DNA from: Dromaius novaehollandiae
Lineage: Eukaryota > Chordata > Aves > Casuariiformes > Dromaiidae
NCBI RefSeq assembly: GCF_036370855.1
Contig: NC_088101.1
Coordinates: forward strand, 7,742,154-7,806,153
Reading direction: 5' to 3'
Length of the DNA stretch: 64,000 nucleotides
Positions 37,701-49,560 of this stretch are shown here, one piece after another. The translations under genes were made by a program, and so were the position numbers. Within the stretch, counting starts at the first letter, position 1. Each line of letters starts with the position of its first letter. The notes beneath the pieces were generated by a model. The model made no database searches. It was not told the DNA's origin and saw nothing but the letters and a program-made list of their open reading frames with translations.

Positions 37701-40700
37701 GCAGGGCAGGATAATAAACTATTAGAGACTGCTTCTGTTCCAAGGAGCCGCTATTAAACCCAGATGGATCAGCTACCTGACATGAAACACACTTATGACT
37801 CCCAGCATCTGTTGCGCTTTACAGTGCTCCAGGAGAAAAACCAACTGAAGAAATGCTGTCTCGGCTAATCCAAACTCCCAGCAGCAGTGTGCTTGCACAA
37901 AGCGCGGGATGGGGGCACTCTGCAACCAGCAACAAACAATTAGTCCTAATAACACATAGTGAGGTGATGTTATTTTTTGGCCTAATAATTTTATTTCACT
38001 CAGGCTAGCTAGTTTCCCTGAGAGTTCAATGAGTTTCCCTGAGATTTCAACCTTAATGCAAGACAAATCACTCTCCGAAAGGGTGGTCTCTCCACCGCTT
38101 AGCAAGAGAGCTCGAACAGCACGCTTACAGGTGCTGTATAAACCCCAGCTCGTATCAGTTTATAGAAGAGGTAAACAGAATCCAAGACAGGGGAAGAGTG
38201 AGATCAAGACAGAAAGACGCACAAAATTCAAAACTGGAAACCATGTGAGGACAATTAAAAGCAAACAAGGAGAGCTGTAACATGCTGTGACAACCGCAAG
38301 CAGCAGTGCCTGGCATTTCAAGAGCGGGCAAGAGTTCAGCTGCAAATGATTTTGCAAGCGTCAGCCTGGCAGAGCATCACCGACCCCAAGAAATTCCTCA
38401 CAGGAGCAAACGGCTGCCAGAGAAGCTTTTGGAGCAAAAATCTTGCTCTCATGTGGGACACTGAAACATCTCTAAAAAACATATGCCAACACGATGCCAG
38501 AGGTCATTATATTAGCACTGAAAGGGAAGCAGCATGCAGAAGAAAGTGAACAGTTTTCTAAAAGTTTATTTAGTTTGGCAAGAAAATTCAGAAGCAAGGT
38601 CGTTATACTCTAAGGTCATCATACCTATTTGGGGGGGGGATTCCTAACAGCTAGTAGACTGCCTGCTGTACTGCATTCCTCTGGTATTCAAATAGCTGCT
38701 CGCATTTTCCTACTCTTTTTCCCCTACTCCAACAGGAAAATATGCTCCATATGAACATGGTCATCCCTTCGGGGTCTAACGCAACCCAAAGGGCAGTCCA
38801 ACAGAAGCATATCCTCAACAGTGCCACATCTGTACATGCTGTATTTTGTTGGGAAGAATGCACCTTTCTGAGGCAGCCCAGCAGAGAAAAAAAAAGCTAT
38901 TGTGCCCCAACTGATCTCCCTCATCAGCAACGTCAGACAGGCAAAGTACAAGAACGCTCTGTTCATAAAAGGAGCTTTTCCACTCCCCACCTCTCCTTGG
39001 AACATGCTTGTAGCACAGGAAACAAACATCTGCTCCCCTGAAACAAGCACAAACAGATCTATTTTTATTAGTAGGAAAAAATCCAAGCGCAAGTGCAGTA
39101 CCATCCTACACTCGCACCATACCACAGCCTGGGAGATGACCGCACACCACAGACTCGTATTCGTGTGCCACCTGACAACGCTGGACCAGCAAACACACCA
39201 CATAGTTCACAGTGAGCTTTTGACTCCCCAACTAATCGGTCCCTGGACGATGGTGCCCAAGATGACAGACCCAGACCCTTAGAGCAGAGTAGCTCCAATA
39301 AACACACATCGCTACCTGACAATACCATGCTCCGTAGAAAAAACTCTGCACAATCGCCAACTGCCTGCTCCCACTCTGCCAACATGGGGGAGGGCTCTAA
39401 GCAGGCAAAACCTGAGAACAGCACCATATTCAGCTGGGGTCAGTGAGTGACCACTTCACCGACCGGTCTTTCCACCTTGCTCATCAGAGAGGCAACAAAG
39501 GCAGCAGCAGCAGCGCAGGCCCAAGTCCTCCGCAGGCCCAAGGGGCCACCCTCAGGCACAGCAGCAGGGGAGACTGTCTCTGTAAGCAAGGGCTGGAAGC
39601 CAGAGGGGAAGCTATTAAGTTAGCCGCTGCGCTGGAAAACGTTTCAGGCATCGGCGACTGCAGCATCCGTCTCGGCCATCAGACCGTAGCATCCTACAAT
39701 TTGACACAGTCACAAAATAGGCTATTGCTGCTTGGTAGAAAGCCCGTAATATCGAACGCGACAGCCCAAGAGATATCAGAGACTTGGGCAACCAGACACA
39801 GCTAGCAGCTACGTATTGAAAACTTTTCGTTGTTACCATTGTTTTTGGCAAGTAGAAACCAGATGTGACAACACACATTTTTAATGGGCTTTGACAGGAG
39901 CTGAACAGAGCGGAATCCAGCATCGAGGACCCAGAGAGATTCCTAACAAACTGCTTTCTTTGAGGGATTCTCCCCATGCAGCTGCTCAGAGGGCACCAAG
40001 AACCCACATCTGGACTTTGCCTTTCTAAGTCCAAGCGGACTGAGCTTCTTCACTCTCCTGCAGCAAGTCCACCTTACCTGATTTTCTTCTTCCCAATTTG
40101 TCATCAGCTTCTCTTTTTAATACATATATACATCTATAAATACACAAATGGATAGCAGAATTGGGCATGTTATTCCAAAAACAGTTTCAACCATGCCACA
40201 CACAAAGGTAACATTTGTCATTTTCTTTTCCTAGATTTGTCATTATCTCCTCCCTTACACATTAGAATAGCACTTATACTTTGCCTATCTGGTCACCATC
40301 ATGAAAACACTGTCAGATGCTTCTCCACACTTATGCCCAAGACATTTTGAGTTACCTCCTGTCACAACATTTGATGACACTAAAAATAATGATTAATGAT
40401 CTAAAAATAAAGAATGCAGACTGCAGTTAAACACAGGTAAGGGCAAGTTGTTCAAATAAAACTATCTTACTAGGTGATCTGCGTTGTTCCCCCAGGCTGA
40501 TGTGACCTTTAGCTCCTCAGCTTCTGCTATCTGAATTCTTGTTCCCAGCAACAACTGTGTTTTCTATCCTTAACAGTTATCCTCATACCACTTCGACTGT
40601 GTAAGAATAAACCGGCTCCAGGCACCTTAAAAAAAACTTCAAGTATGTGCATCCTCACCAAAAGCCTTAACACACCACATTTCAGATACATTTAACAGAT

Positions 40701-41388
40701 GCCATTTTTATTAGGTGGTTGGTTGTCATTTAGCAGAGCACCAAAGATCTTTAAGGCATTGAAGTGCATTAGTGAGGCTTGGCTGAAAGCCTCATGGAAC
40801 GAGATCAGATTTGACAAAACCTATTTTCCATAATAACATATTGATTGGTATCGTATTGCCACGGGTTGCACCTGCATCATTTTGCTTTCCCCCTTGCAGT
40901 TGTTTTGTTGTCTTTGATTCTCTTTCTCCTTGGAGAAAACACGAAAAAAGTTTAACCCAGACCATTCCACCCATTTCAAAATACTTCCCCACCACCGCAG
41001 CGAGCTTCAGAGGAGCACTCTCATGAACTATATCCCATTTAGAAGCCGGTTTCTTTGCAAGAAAAGCTTGCCTACCTACAGCATCGGGGGAAAGCAGGAT
41101 GGCTGAAGTCCCACACTACTACAGCTCGTATGAAATCGCATTTGTTCGCACCAGAACTTGCCATGGCACGCTGCCAGAAATGGCACGTCCACACAAGTGT
41201 GTGACCCGATCTGCTTTACACAGATTTAGGGATCTGCCTGGCGGTTTGAACTCCAGGACAAAGACACGGGGATTTTGCTCCATAAATGAACGCAGGACAC
41301 ACTGGATATTACCAAATTCACCCCCAAATTCCTACCTGCATGAAAGCTCCTGCTCCTGCAAAGCAGATAGCACCTTGCCAGGCATCAC

Positions 41389-42990
41389 CACATTTGGGCT
41401 CCACCACGAAGGAAATGGGATGGGGGCACATTTAGGCCCCACCGTGAGGGAAAGGGGCAGAAGCTGGGGGGGGAGGGGGGTTAGGAAGAAGCCCACTTTT
41501 GGGCCCCACCGTAAGGGAGGGGGGGCAGAAGTGGGGGGGGGCACTTTTGGGCCCGTGAGGAAAGGGGGCAGAAGTGGGAGGGGGGGGGACCTACTTTTGG
41601 GCCCCACTGTGAGGGAAGGGGGCAGAAACAGGAGTGGGGGGGGGGAGCCCACTTTTGGGCCCCACCATGAGGGAAGGGGGCAGAAACAGGAGTGGGGGGA
41701 GGGGAGCCCACTTTTGGGCCCCACCGTGAGGGAAGGGGGCAGAAACAGGAGTTGGGGGGGGGGGAAGCTCACTTTTGGGCCCCACCGTGAGGGAAGGGGG
41801 CAGAAACAGGAGTGGGGGGGGGGGGGGAGCCCACTTTTGGGCCCCACCGTGAGGGAAGGGGGCAGAAGCAGGAGTGGGGGGGGGGGGCCACTTTTGGGCC
41901 CCCACTGTGAGGAAAGGGGGCAGAAGTGGGAGTGGGGGGGGGCGGCACTTTTGGGCCCCACCGTGAGGAAAGGGGACAGAAGCGGGAGTGGGGGGGGGGG
42001 AAGCTCACTTTTGGGCCCCACCGTGAGGGAAGGGGGCAGAAGCAGGAGTTGGGGGGGACCCACTTTTGGGCCCCACCGTGAGGGAAGGGGGCAGAAGCGG
42101 GAGTGGGGGGGGGAGCCCACTTTTGGGCCCCACCGTGAGGGAAGCGGGAGTGGGGCGGGACCCACTTTTGCACCCCAGCATGAGGGGAGGGGGCAGAAAC
42201 ACAAGTGGGGGGGGAAAGCCCACCTTTGGGCCCCACCGTGAGGGAAGGGGGCAGAAGCAGGAGTGGGGGGGGGGTGGCACTTTTGGGCCCCACCGTGAGG
42301 AAAGGGGACAGAAGCGGGAGTGGGGGGGGGGGAAGCTCACTTTTGGGCCCCACCGTGAGGGAAGGGGGCAGAAGCAGGAGTTGGGGGGGACCCACTTTTG
42401 GGCCCCACCGTGAGGGAAGGGGGCAGAAGCAGGAGGGGGGGGGGACCCACTTTTGGGCCCCACCATGAGAGAAGGGGGCAGAAGCAGGAGTTGGGGGGAG
42501 GCCACTTTTGGGCCCCACCATGAGGGAAGGGGCAGAAATGGGAGTGGGGGGGGACCCACTTTTGCACCCCACCATGAGGGAAGGGGGCAGAAACAGGAGT
42601 GGGGGGGGGGGGAAGCCCACTTTTGGGCCCCACCGTGAGGGAAGGCGACAGAAACGGGAGTGGGGGGGGGGGAGCCCACTTTTGGGCCCCACCGTGAGGG
42701 AAGGCGACAGAAGCAGGAGGGGGGGGGGAGCCCACTTTTGGGCCCCACCGTGAGGGAAGGGGGCAGAAACAGAAGGGGGGGGGGAGCCCACCTTTGGGCC
42801 CCACCGTGAGGGAAGGCGGCAGAAGCAGGAGTGGGGGGGGGACCAGCCCACTTTTGGGCCCCACCGTGAGGGAAGCGGGCAGAAGCAGGAGTTGGGGGGG
42901 GACCCACTTTTGGGCCCCACCGTGAGGGAAGCGGGCAGACGCGGGAGGCACACGCGAGCCCACCATGAAGGAAGGGGGGGGGGGGGCACA
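41389..42990. repeat. GC-rich minisatellite, about 28 units of 53-61 bp
   Basis: The repeat unit on the plus strand runs CACTTTTGGGCCCCACCGTG, then AGGGAAGGGGGCAGAAGCAG, then GAGT and a run of 7-12 G. I counted about 28 tandem units. Most of the length variation is in the G-run. Sequence variants include CATGAG for CGTGAG and TTTTGCACCCC for TTTTGGGCCCC. The array starts about 150 bp inside intron 1 of GPAT3 and decays towards exon 1 (partial units at 42,958 and 42,988). On the plus strand, the GPAT3 template strand, each unit supplies several G-runs suited to quadruplexes. The sense strand is C-rich. Confidence 0.93.
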
Positions 42991-43043
42991 TCTCGGCTCC
43001 CCCCATGACGACGGGGCTGCCGGCCCCGCGCGGCCCCTCCCCC

Positions 43044-43068
43044 CCCCGTCCCCGTCCCCGTCCCCGTC
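43044..43068. repeat. (GTCCCC)4 short tandem repeat
   Basis: Four copies of the hexamer GTCCCC lie just inside GPAT3 intron 1, between the minisatellite and the exon-1 donor. On the sense strand this reads GGGGAC repeated, the opposite strand bias to the G-runs of the neighbouring minisatellite. Confidence 0.8.
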
Positions 43069-43142
43069 CCGCCGCGGCCGTTGCCGCTCGCGCCCCCTGA
43101 GGCGCCGCCGCTGCCCCGCGCAGCCCGCCCGCCCCCGCCTAC

Positions 43143-43286
43143 CTCCAGCGTCCGCACCAGCAGCCGCATGTAGGCCTCGGAGATGCCCAGCGACACCCCC
43201 AGCGCCGAGGGCACCACGATCAGCGCCAGCACCAGCGCCAGCCACACCGCGGCCACCCGCGCCGCCAGCGAGCCCACGTCCTCCAT
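43143..43286 (-). CDS. GPAT3: GPAT3 coding exon 1 (residues 1-48)
   Basis: The exon starts at ATG 43286-43284 with a strong context (G at -3, G at +4) and encodes MEDVGSLAAR...VRTLE. It holds the first membrane-spanning segment, about residues 11-33, followed by the family-typical GVSLGISEAYM. The donor is GAG|GTAGG at 43142-43141, phase 0. An in-frame ATG further upstream (43469) would add 61 low-complexity residues. I prefer 43286 because it matches the family N-terminus. Confidence 0.95.
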
Positions 43287-43307
43287 CTCGGGCCGCGCCG
43301 CCGCCGG

Positions 43308-43391
43308 GGCTGGGGCTGGGGCTGGGGCCAGGCCGCACCGGGCAGCGCCGCCGCTACCGCGCAGAGGGCGGGCGCCGCCGCCGCCGCCGCC
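43308..43391. repeat. GGGGCT and CCG short repeats in the GPAT3 5' UTR
   Basis: Four GGGGCT units (plus strand, about 43308-43330) and about six CCG triplets (about 43374-43391) lie upstream of the GPAT3 start codon. Both are probably in the 5' UTR. In the upstream in-frame reading they would encode Ala-Pro and Gly repeats. CGG repeats in CpG-island 5' UTRs are prone to length change. Confidence 0.7.
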
Positions 43392-44029
43392 CCTAAACCC
43401 CGGCGGGCGCTGCCGCCCCCGGGCCCGCCCCCAGGCCCGCAGCCCCCGCCCCGGGCCCTGCCAGCTCATTTACCTTTTCTTTTCTTTTTTTTTTTTTTTT
43501 TTTTAAATCTCACCCCTTGCGCTGCTCCCCAAGGGAGGAATCAGCCCCGCAACGCCGAATGAACCCGCCCCCGGCTCTCTCAGCGCATGGCAGCGGTTTC
43601 CCGAGAACCGAAGTTTTGCAAGCCGGCGAAGCGTCTTCTACCATAAATACTAATTAACAAGATAGCGCAGTAGTTATGACCGCCTGAGAGGAGGTTTCCC
43701 TGCCGAATTAGCCGCAGGAGCTTTTTGCCCAGAGGACTGGGTACCTTTGTGTTTCCTGCAGCCTGGAGGCAGGGGAAAGTGGCCTTGGGAAGCAGCCGAG
43801 GCCCTCACACTCACTACACACGCCGTTCAGCCGGGCCAAGCCTGCCCCTGCACTGCTTGTGCACAGAAAATGTCGCTTATTTTGCCATGAGGCAGATGTT
43901 CCTCCAGTGAGGACCTCCTTGAAGGAGAACAGACGATGCTGCTCGAGAAAGAGGCCTCTTTGGGGAGCACGAGTTTAGGGCTTCACGTTTTCCCAGGGAG
44001 AACCCCGATTAGACTCGGGGGCTTTAAGA

Positions 44030-44042
44030 CCCCCCCCCCCCC
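44030..44042. repeat. C13 homopolymer
   Basis: Thirteen C lie about 0.7 kb upstream of the GPAT3 start, in the flank of the CpG island. Nothing else is associated with them. Confidence 0.8.
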
Positions 44043-47000
44043 AGGTGTTTAATTGTGGTGCTGCCCGGCCTGGGCCATACACACATTAATACCAGAGTGC
44101 CTACGGCAAGGTCAGAAAGCAGCTTGGAACAGAAATTAATTAAAAGGACATTACTTTCAAGATGGGGTGATACAACACAGACACCCATGGGCACTTTAGT
44201 TAAATCCGTATTTTGTCACTTGCTTCAGAAGCAGGAAGCAACACAGGGTATTTATTACCCGCTCATGAATCTTCACGTCAGCTACAAGTGGCAGAGGCCA
44301 AAGGTTTCGGGGTGTTTTGGCTGTTGTTTTCGTGTTGCATGAAGGAACAGAGGTCTCTCACCAAAGGGCAGATGTAGCAAAGGCAGCAGCAACGCACACA
44401 GTCCTGCGGCTGCGGGGAACAGCCCCGTGTTCACCCTACAGCGTCATACAGATTTCACCTCCATCAGGTTTTAACATCTTCAGGGACACAATAAAATCTG
44501 CAAGCATTGCAATAGCAATAAACCTGTGCAATGCAAAGAGCTTTTCGGTTTGGTGACAAAATCTTGAAAACAAGGGGAAAAAAAAAGATTACTTTGATCT
44601 AGTCCATGCACTGGTTAATCATTGTTTTAGTAGAATGCAAAAATGATTCAAACCAGCACAGTGTATGTGAAATTTTGTGCCATAGGACAAAATCCTGAAG
44701 CACAGAGGGCTGAAATCCACCGGTGTCCCTCAAACATCAGAGGAAAGTTCTGGTGATGGTTAGTTGTAGTATTTCATCACACAAGATTAAGATGTTTGCT
44801 AGTGTAGCAACCCAGCTATTGCCCCTGGCCCATCCTGGATGACCCCAGAGGCAGCCCAACACCTGCAGGCTCCAGCAACACAGCACGAAACGGAGTCCCC
44901 ACCAGCGCTGGCTTTTCAGAGCAGGGGAAGATGGCTGGTTTTATCCCTGCCCTCGCTATGTGTCAGTGGGAAAAAATGCCAGCAAAAAGAAATTTTAAGG
45001 AAGCACAGTTTTAGGCATGGCCAGCCCTTCTGTGCAAACTGAACAGAAGTGTGACAGAGGCGAGACCGCAAACATGTAAACAGAAACTCCTATTTTATTG
45101 CATTCAGGTATCCTTTCCCCCCTTGCATGAGTATTTCACAAAGCCATTAATATTAAATTGGAGAAAAGCAGTGCTGTTCTTGGGCTGCTCTTAGAAGCTT
45201 CTTCTCTGCCTGGTACAGTAAGGAAGAAACATGTTTAATAACTTGACAGCTTCCTTTTAGAGATAGAGATGCTGGCAAAGTCCTGTCGTGAATGTGCTGA
45301 AGTTCACCTTTGTGTTTATCTTGCATTCCCATCCCAGAATAGCTGGCTATTAACTACTAAAAAAATGTTGACTTATTAAAAAATAAAACATACCTTTGCT
45401 CTCGTTGTCCAGTGGCCCTTGTCTTTTAAAAAACATATAACCACTGATCATTTATCTATCAATAAATCACTTTCAAATTAAGCCCACCATTTTATTTGTC
45501 TGCATTGTAGCATGTGAAAAACACATGACACAATTACTCTGCCCCACTTTAACCAGTAAGCCTATTTTCCTGATAGAAATGACTTGTTCCGTTCAAGCAT
45601 TGGGACCAGGCTTTCAGCATGGATAAGGCAGCATCAGCCCACTGAAGTCCTGGACACAGTGCTAATTTCCATAATTTACACAGTTTCCTTTTTGAAGGAC
45701 TATTTTGTGCAAAAAGGCTACACCTGGTCATACCTTCTAATAGAGTATTTTCCAATAGAAAGCGTAAACTGTTAGAAACAAACACATCCCATGAGAATGT
45801 GGCAGTGCTGATAAACTTGAAACAAAATATTTTCATAAAACCTTACCTGAACAGAATAGTTGAACTTTTCATTTCAAATAACTTTTCCATTTGAAAAGTA
45901 TTATATTTCAATTTATTTTACAAGTTATAATGCAGAGGAGAGAAGCTGAAGTTAAAAGGAAATGGCTGAGTTTATTTAAAACAGAGCCTTCAGTGACTCC
46001 AAAAAGATGTTTTTATTTAATTTTCTGGGAAATTATCAAGAGTACTAATATTTGTTCTGCAAAGATTATTAATAATATATTTTTATGGCTTTAGTGAAAA
46101 TGCATTTACATTCATTGCCTGGAAAAAACTTTTGTAGGACATATAATGCATGATTGTGACAGTTGGACTGGATCAAAGACTGAGAGAAAGCACGTGTAAC
46201 ATTCTCATTAACTATACCACACTGGTTTTCTCAATAACTTATTTTTACGTTCCTTTGACTATTGTTATTTTATTCTGTTTAAGTGTGGAAGCCTGCAGGG
46301 TTTTCACTCCATGGAGTATAGCTGCGAACTTGGCTTCTAGGATTAAGGAAATCCCACTGAACCAATTCAGGAAGAGTGTCTGGAAAGCGGCCCTGCATTT
46401 AGCAGTCACACTCTTCATTTTCTAAGTTATTCTATACATTATTGATTTCTAGTAGGTCAGATCTAATAAAAAAGTGGCTTTTCATTTGTCCCCTGTCACT
46501 ACAGCCAGGCAGCTTCAGAATATCAGACAGTTTAATCTCATGTAAATATCAGTATTTTATTGAAAATAAGTATGGTCAGATATATCATAGTTATCCCAGC
46601 GCTCGCTTTTATCTCCTGCCATTCCAGAGTGGCAGGTAGCCAGGAAACCACTCAGCGCAATTCTTCACCCATTCATTTATCTTTTGATTGCAGGCAGGTC
46701 ATGCTTTTTCTCTACCACTGTATTTGCTATTAACTCTCTGTAAAAATTGATATGCGCTATACATGGAGTCAGATGTTTTCAGCTTCGCTTTGCATCCTGG
46801 AACCCAACCAGAATTTCAGTCTCCCACTCTGCTGTCATTGACCTCTAACTCGAATTACACTAAAAATACACACGAGTATTAACAGCAGGCTTACTTTTAC
46901 GCTGCTTTTAAGCCTAGCGGTGTTTACTCTCTGAGTTGCAGTACTGCGCGTGGCCTCTAGCTCGGGTCAGGGTGGGATGCGCTCCACGCTTCATAAATGC

Positions 47001-49019
47001 CGTGCCCAGGCCGGCCCCACCGTGAGAACTGAAGGGAAACTTCCACAAAGGCATTTAGGTTTCTGGAAGTTCAGCAGTCCAGTTGCCATTAAAACCCCAT
47101 TAAAAGCCCCAAGCCTAGTTTCTCCTTACAACGCATGGGGAAACGTAGACACCCAAGAATGAGATTAACAGAAGCAAGAAAGTCAAAACTCAAGCTAAAA
47201 CAGCTAATAGGAAATGCACTGCAGTGGAGGCAAGCAACTCCAGGCCACGGAAAGCACCTGTCTCCACCCAGGTCTCCCAGTTAAGTGGCCTCTCCAGAGA
47301 CAAGTACTTTAACCAGCCCAGCCCTTTTTCACAGAGAGTACAAGAGACAGGTTACCCTACAGAGCACCAATTTGGAACAGCAGTTTAAAGAGAGTCTCCT
47401 GTTGTCTCCACTAACAGACTCCCAGGTAATCCAGGCCAGAGCTTTTCCTTCAGTTCCCCCTTTTGGAGTTGTTCTATTTTGAGAAAACCATGATATCATC
47501 TTTGGCACAGACAGCTCCTCATCCTAGCTGAATAAATAACAACAGGGCTCCAGAGTCGAACTCCTGTCTTACCATACTCTCATTCTCCAGTCCAGTAAAT
47601 GCTGGACTGCACGTGCAAAGTGCAAATGAAATAAACTCAAAAGCCCCACATCAAAGCCTAAACCCCCAAATTGTCAACTTTTTTTAGCATTTATGAGCGT
47701 AGCATCATGAAATCTAGTGGGCTGAGACACATCATCAAGTCACCACCTATCAGCTGTGCTACAGAAGGCAGAGGTCTCCCAGAGGTGCTACATTATTTAT
47801 CTGCCAGCCTTGCAGGCGTGCCCCATAACCTAGTGTGTCTCAGATGCACCTGTGCTGACGCAGCTCGCTCAGACCCTGGGCCTTCGCTGCTGTCTAAAAA
47901 ATGAGAGAGAGCTTCTCTAATTTGCAACAGTCACGTGAGGACGGGCAAAGGGGCAAATTTTCATGGATGTTAAGCATCTAATCTCTTCATTTAGAGAGCC
48001 AAAGCATGGGCTTTTTGAAAATCTGGTCTCACATCTACAGCACAACTTTATCACTTGGAATGGAATAGCTGAGGCTCCTCGTTAGCCTGAAAACAGTGGT
48101 TTAGGGCCTTTCTAGCAAGCAGCACACTTGAACATTTTTCAGTGGGCTGCATCAGGGCTTGATCCTGCTAAATAGGCTGGCCTTAACACCACAAAGTATT
48201 TTAGCACATAGTTAAAGCTTAGCTCTGTAACACCAGAGAAGCATCAGAATGCAATTTAGCAATAGTCCTCGCTTTATGCCCTTTAAAGCATCTATGCTAA
48301 AGTGACCAAAGTCCCTGGGCTCTGACGTGGGAGTGACTGAGTGGCTGTGGGAGCAGTTCTCATATCAAGCATAGGAGGTGATGTGGATACTATCTTCAAA
48401 GGCCAAAAATGCTGCAAAAAGGCAATCGAGCAGGCACAGGAGAACCTGCAAGAGGTGTATGCCGCAGGGCTGGCACCTCCCTGTGCGTGTTCCCCCTCAC
48501 AGCCTGCCTTTCTGCTGCACCTGGGGAGGAAAACAACAGCGATGAACAGCTTCACGATCTCTCTAGTGGCTTCAGCCTGCAATACAACAAAATTACTGCT
48601 GAAAATGATACTGTATTTTTCCATTCATGTCAGTATCATAAGGAAGGAAAAAACACGCTGCTCTACAATAAATTAACTTACCTTTTCTTTTCTTTTCTTT
48701 TTCTTTTTTAAACTTTATTAAGTTATACGAAGGATATACTTCCCAAAAGAGCACTAATCACGGTCTGTCCCTCACGGCAGCGTCAGACACGCGTACAGCG
48801 CTGCCATCTCCCGGTGCCACAGCCGGAGCAACACGCAGACCAGACTGATGCAAACCGAAGCACACGCTTAATGCGCCCACCGGAACCCCGTGTCACTCAT
48901 AACGAGGGACCGATGGAGGAGCAAAGCCTCTGCCATTTCAGTAACGACATAATGCAATGCAAAAAGAGAGGCTGTGACATGCAAAGAACAGTAATAATCC
49001 AGATTGTGTCTGGATAAAA

Positions 49020-49560
49020 ATCAGCATAAATGTAGCATTTGGTTCAGTTAATGTTTTAGATATTTTTAATAAATGTATGGGCTATATATAGTCTTATAGT
49101 GTCTTGCAGATATATTTTATAAAATAAAGTTAATACAAAAAAAGACAAATGGACTGGTTACATGAAGTGTAACATACAAGTTTTTCTATTTGATGTGCAT
49201 GTATACACTTTTATTAATAACGCACATATATATCTTATGTGTCTTTTGTAAAGTTATACATCATATGGATAAAGGAGATGGCCTCTAGCCATATATGATG
49301 AGCCTTTTCTTTTTGTATCTATTATATAATTGATAACACACATTTACTATTTTATGTATAAATCAGTGAATAAACGTGTTTATTACTTGTTATGAAATGT
49401 ACTGTTTAATAAGTGATGTCTATTAAGTTATAAATGAGTATTTAGTAGCTATCCCATAAGAAAAGGAGAAATATATCTTTATATATTATCTAATAAGATT
49501 ATATTTTAAGAAAATCTAATATATGAAAATACAATATTGTCTCCAATAGTATTCTATTTA
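49020..49560. other. AT-rich block in the intergenic spacer
   Basis: Roughly 540 bp are dominated by A and T with many ATATAT and TTATTAA motifs and no clear tandem period. It lies midway between the two acyltransferase genes. Such tracts can act as matrix-attachment or bent DNA. No transposon was recognised in it. Confidence 0.5.

Larger units (their letters stand above)
31772..43142 (-). other. GPAT3 intron 1 (11.4 kb)
   Basis: This is the longest intron. Its first 1.75 kb after the exon-1 donor contain a (GTCCCC)4 run at about 43044-43068 and the minisatellite described separately. The rest looks like ordinary unique intronic DNA with short homopolymers (nine G at 38631-38639) and a CT run at 34935-34951. 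Short open frames occur, such as 32054-32455 on the minus strand, but none resembles a known protein. Confidence 0.85.
18189..43286 (-). other. GPAT3: GPAT3 gene, complete coding span (12 coding exons)
   Basis: GPAT3 (old name AGPAT9) transfers an acyl group from acyl-CoA to sn-glycerol-3-phosphate at the ER membrane. The product is lysophosphatidic acid for triacylglycerol and phospholipid synthesis. I joined 12 exons by hand. Every junction has AG/GT and keeps frame, giving 446 residues (human GPAT3 is 434). An N-terminal hydrophobic segment covers about residues 11-33. A second hydrophobic region covers about 139-183 (LRLTVVWVIGVVVRYCFLL, then FTLAAIGITSMIVG). The acyltransferase motifs follow: NHTSPID at 231-237 (catalytic His232 and Asp237), FER at 274-276, FPEGTCINN at 304-312 and YPVAIKY at 330-336. 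The frame is intact throughout. The match to GPAT3 rather than GPAT4 rests on the MEDVGSL...VSLGISE start, EAIVEDEVTQRFSSEELVSW and the GGLTELPW end, recalled from the family. GPAT4 is the nearest alternative. A GPAT3-like paralogue lies 13 kb upstream on the same strand. Confidence 0.96.
43000..43480 (-). promoter_or_regulatory. GPAT3 CpG-island promoter and 5' UTR
   Basis: The region is extremely GC- and CpG-rich and surrounds coding exon 1. Upstream of the ATG on the sense strand are GC boxes of the GGGGCGGGG type (plus-strand CCCCGCCCC around 43443-43453 and CCCGCCCCC around 43424-43432). No TATA box is evident, so this looks like a dispersed CpG-island promoter. It also contains a (CCG)6-type run near 43374-43391 and four GGGGCT repeats at about 43308-43330. 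A T-run at 43482-43504 marks the upstream edge. The transcription start cannot be placed from sequence alone. Confidence 0.7.

Noticed and set aside
41099-42241. 380-residue Gly-rich open frame on the plus strand across the minisatellite
   Set aside because: The repeat unit is poor in stop triplets in all frames, so overlapping long frames appear on both strands. The real feature is the DNA repeat.
41389-42990. Regularly spaced repeats resembling a CRISPR array
   Set aside because: The units are directly tandem with no unique spacers, in a vertebrate intron. It is a minisatellite.
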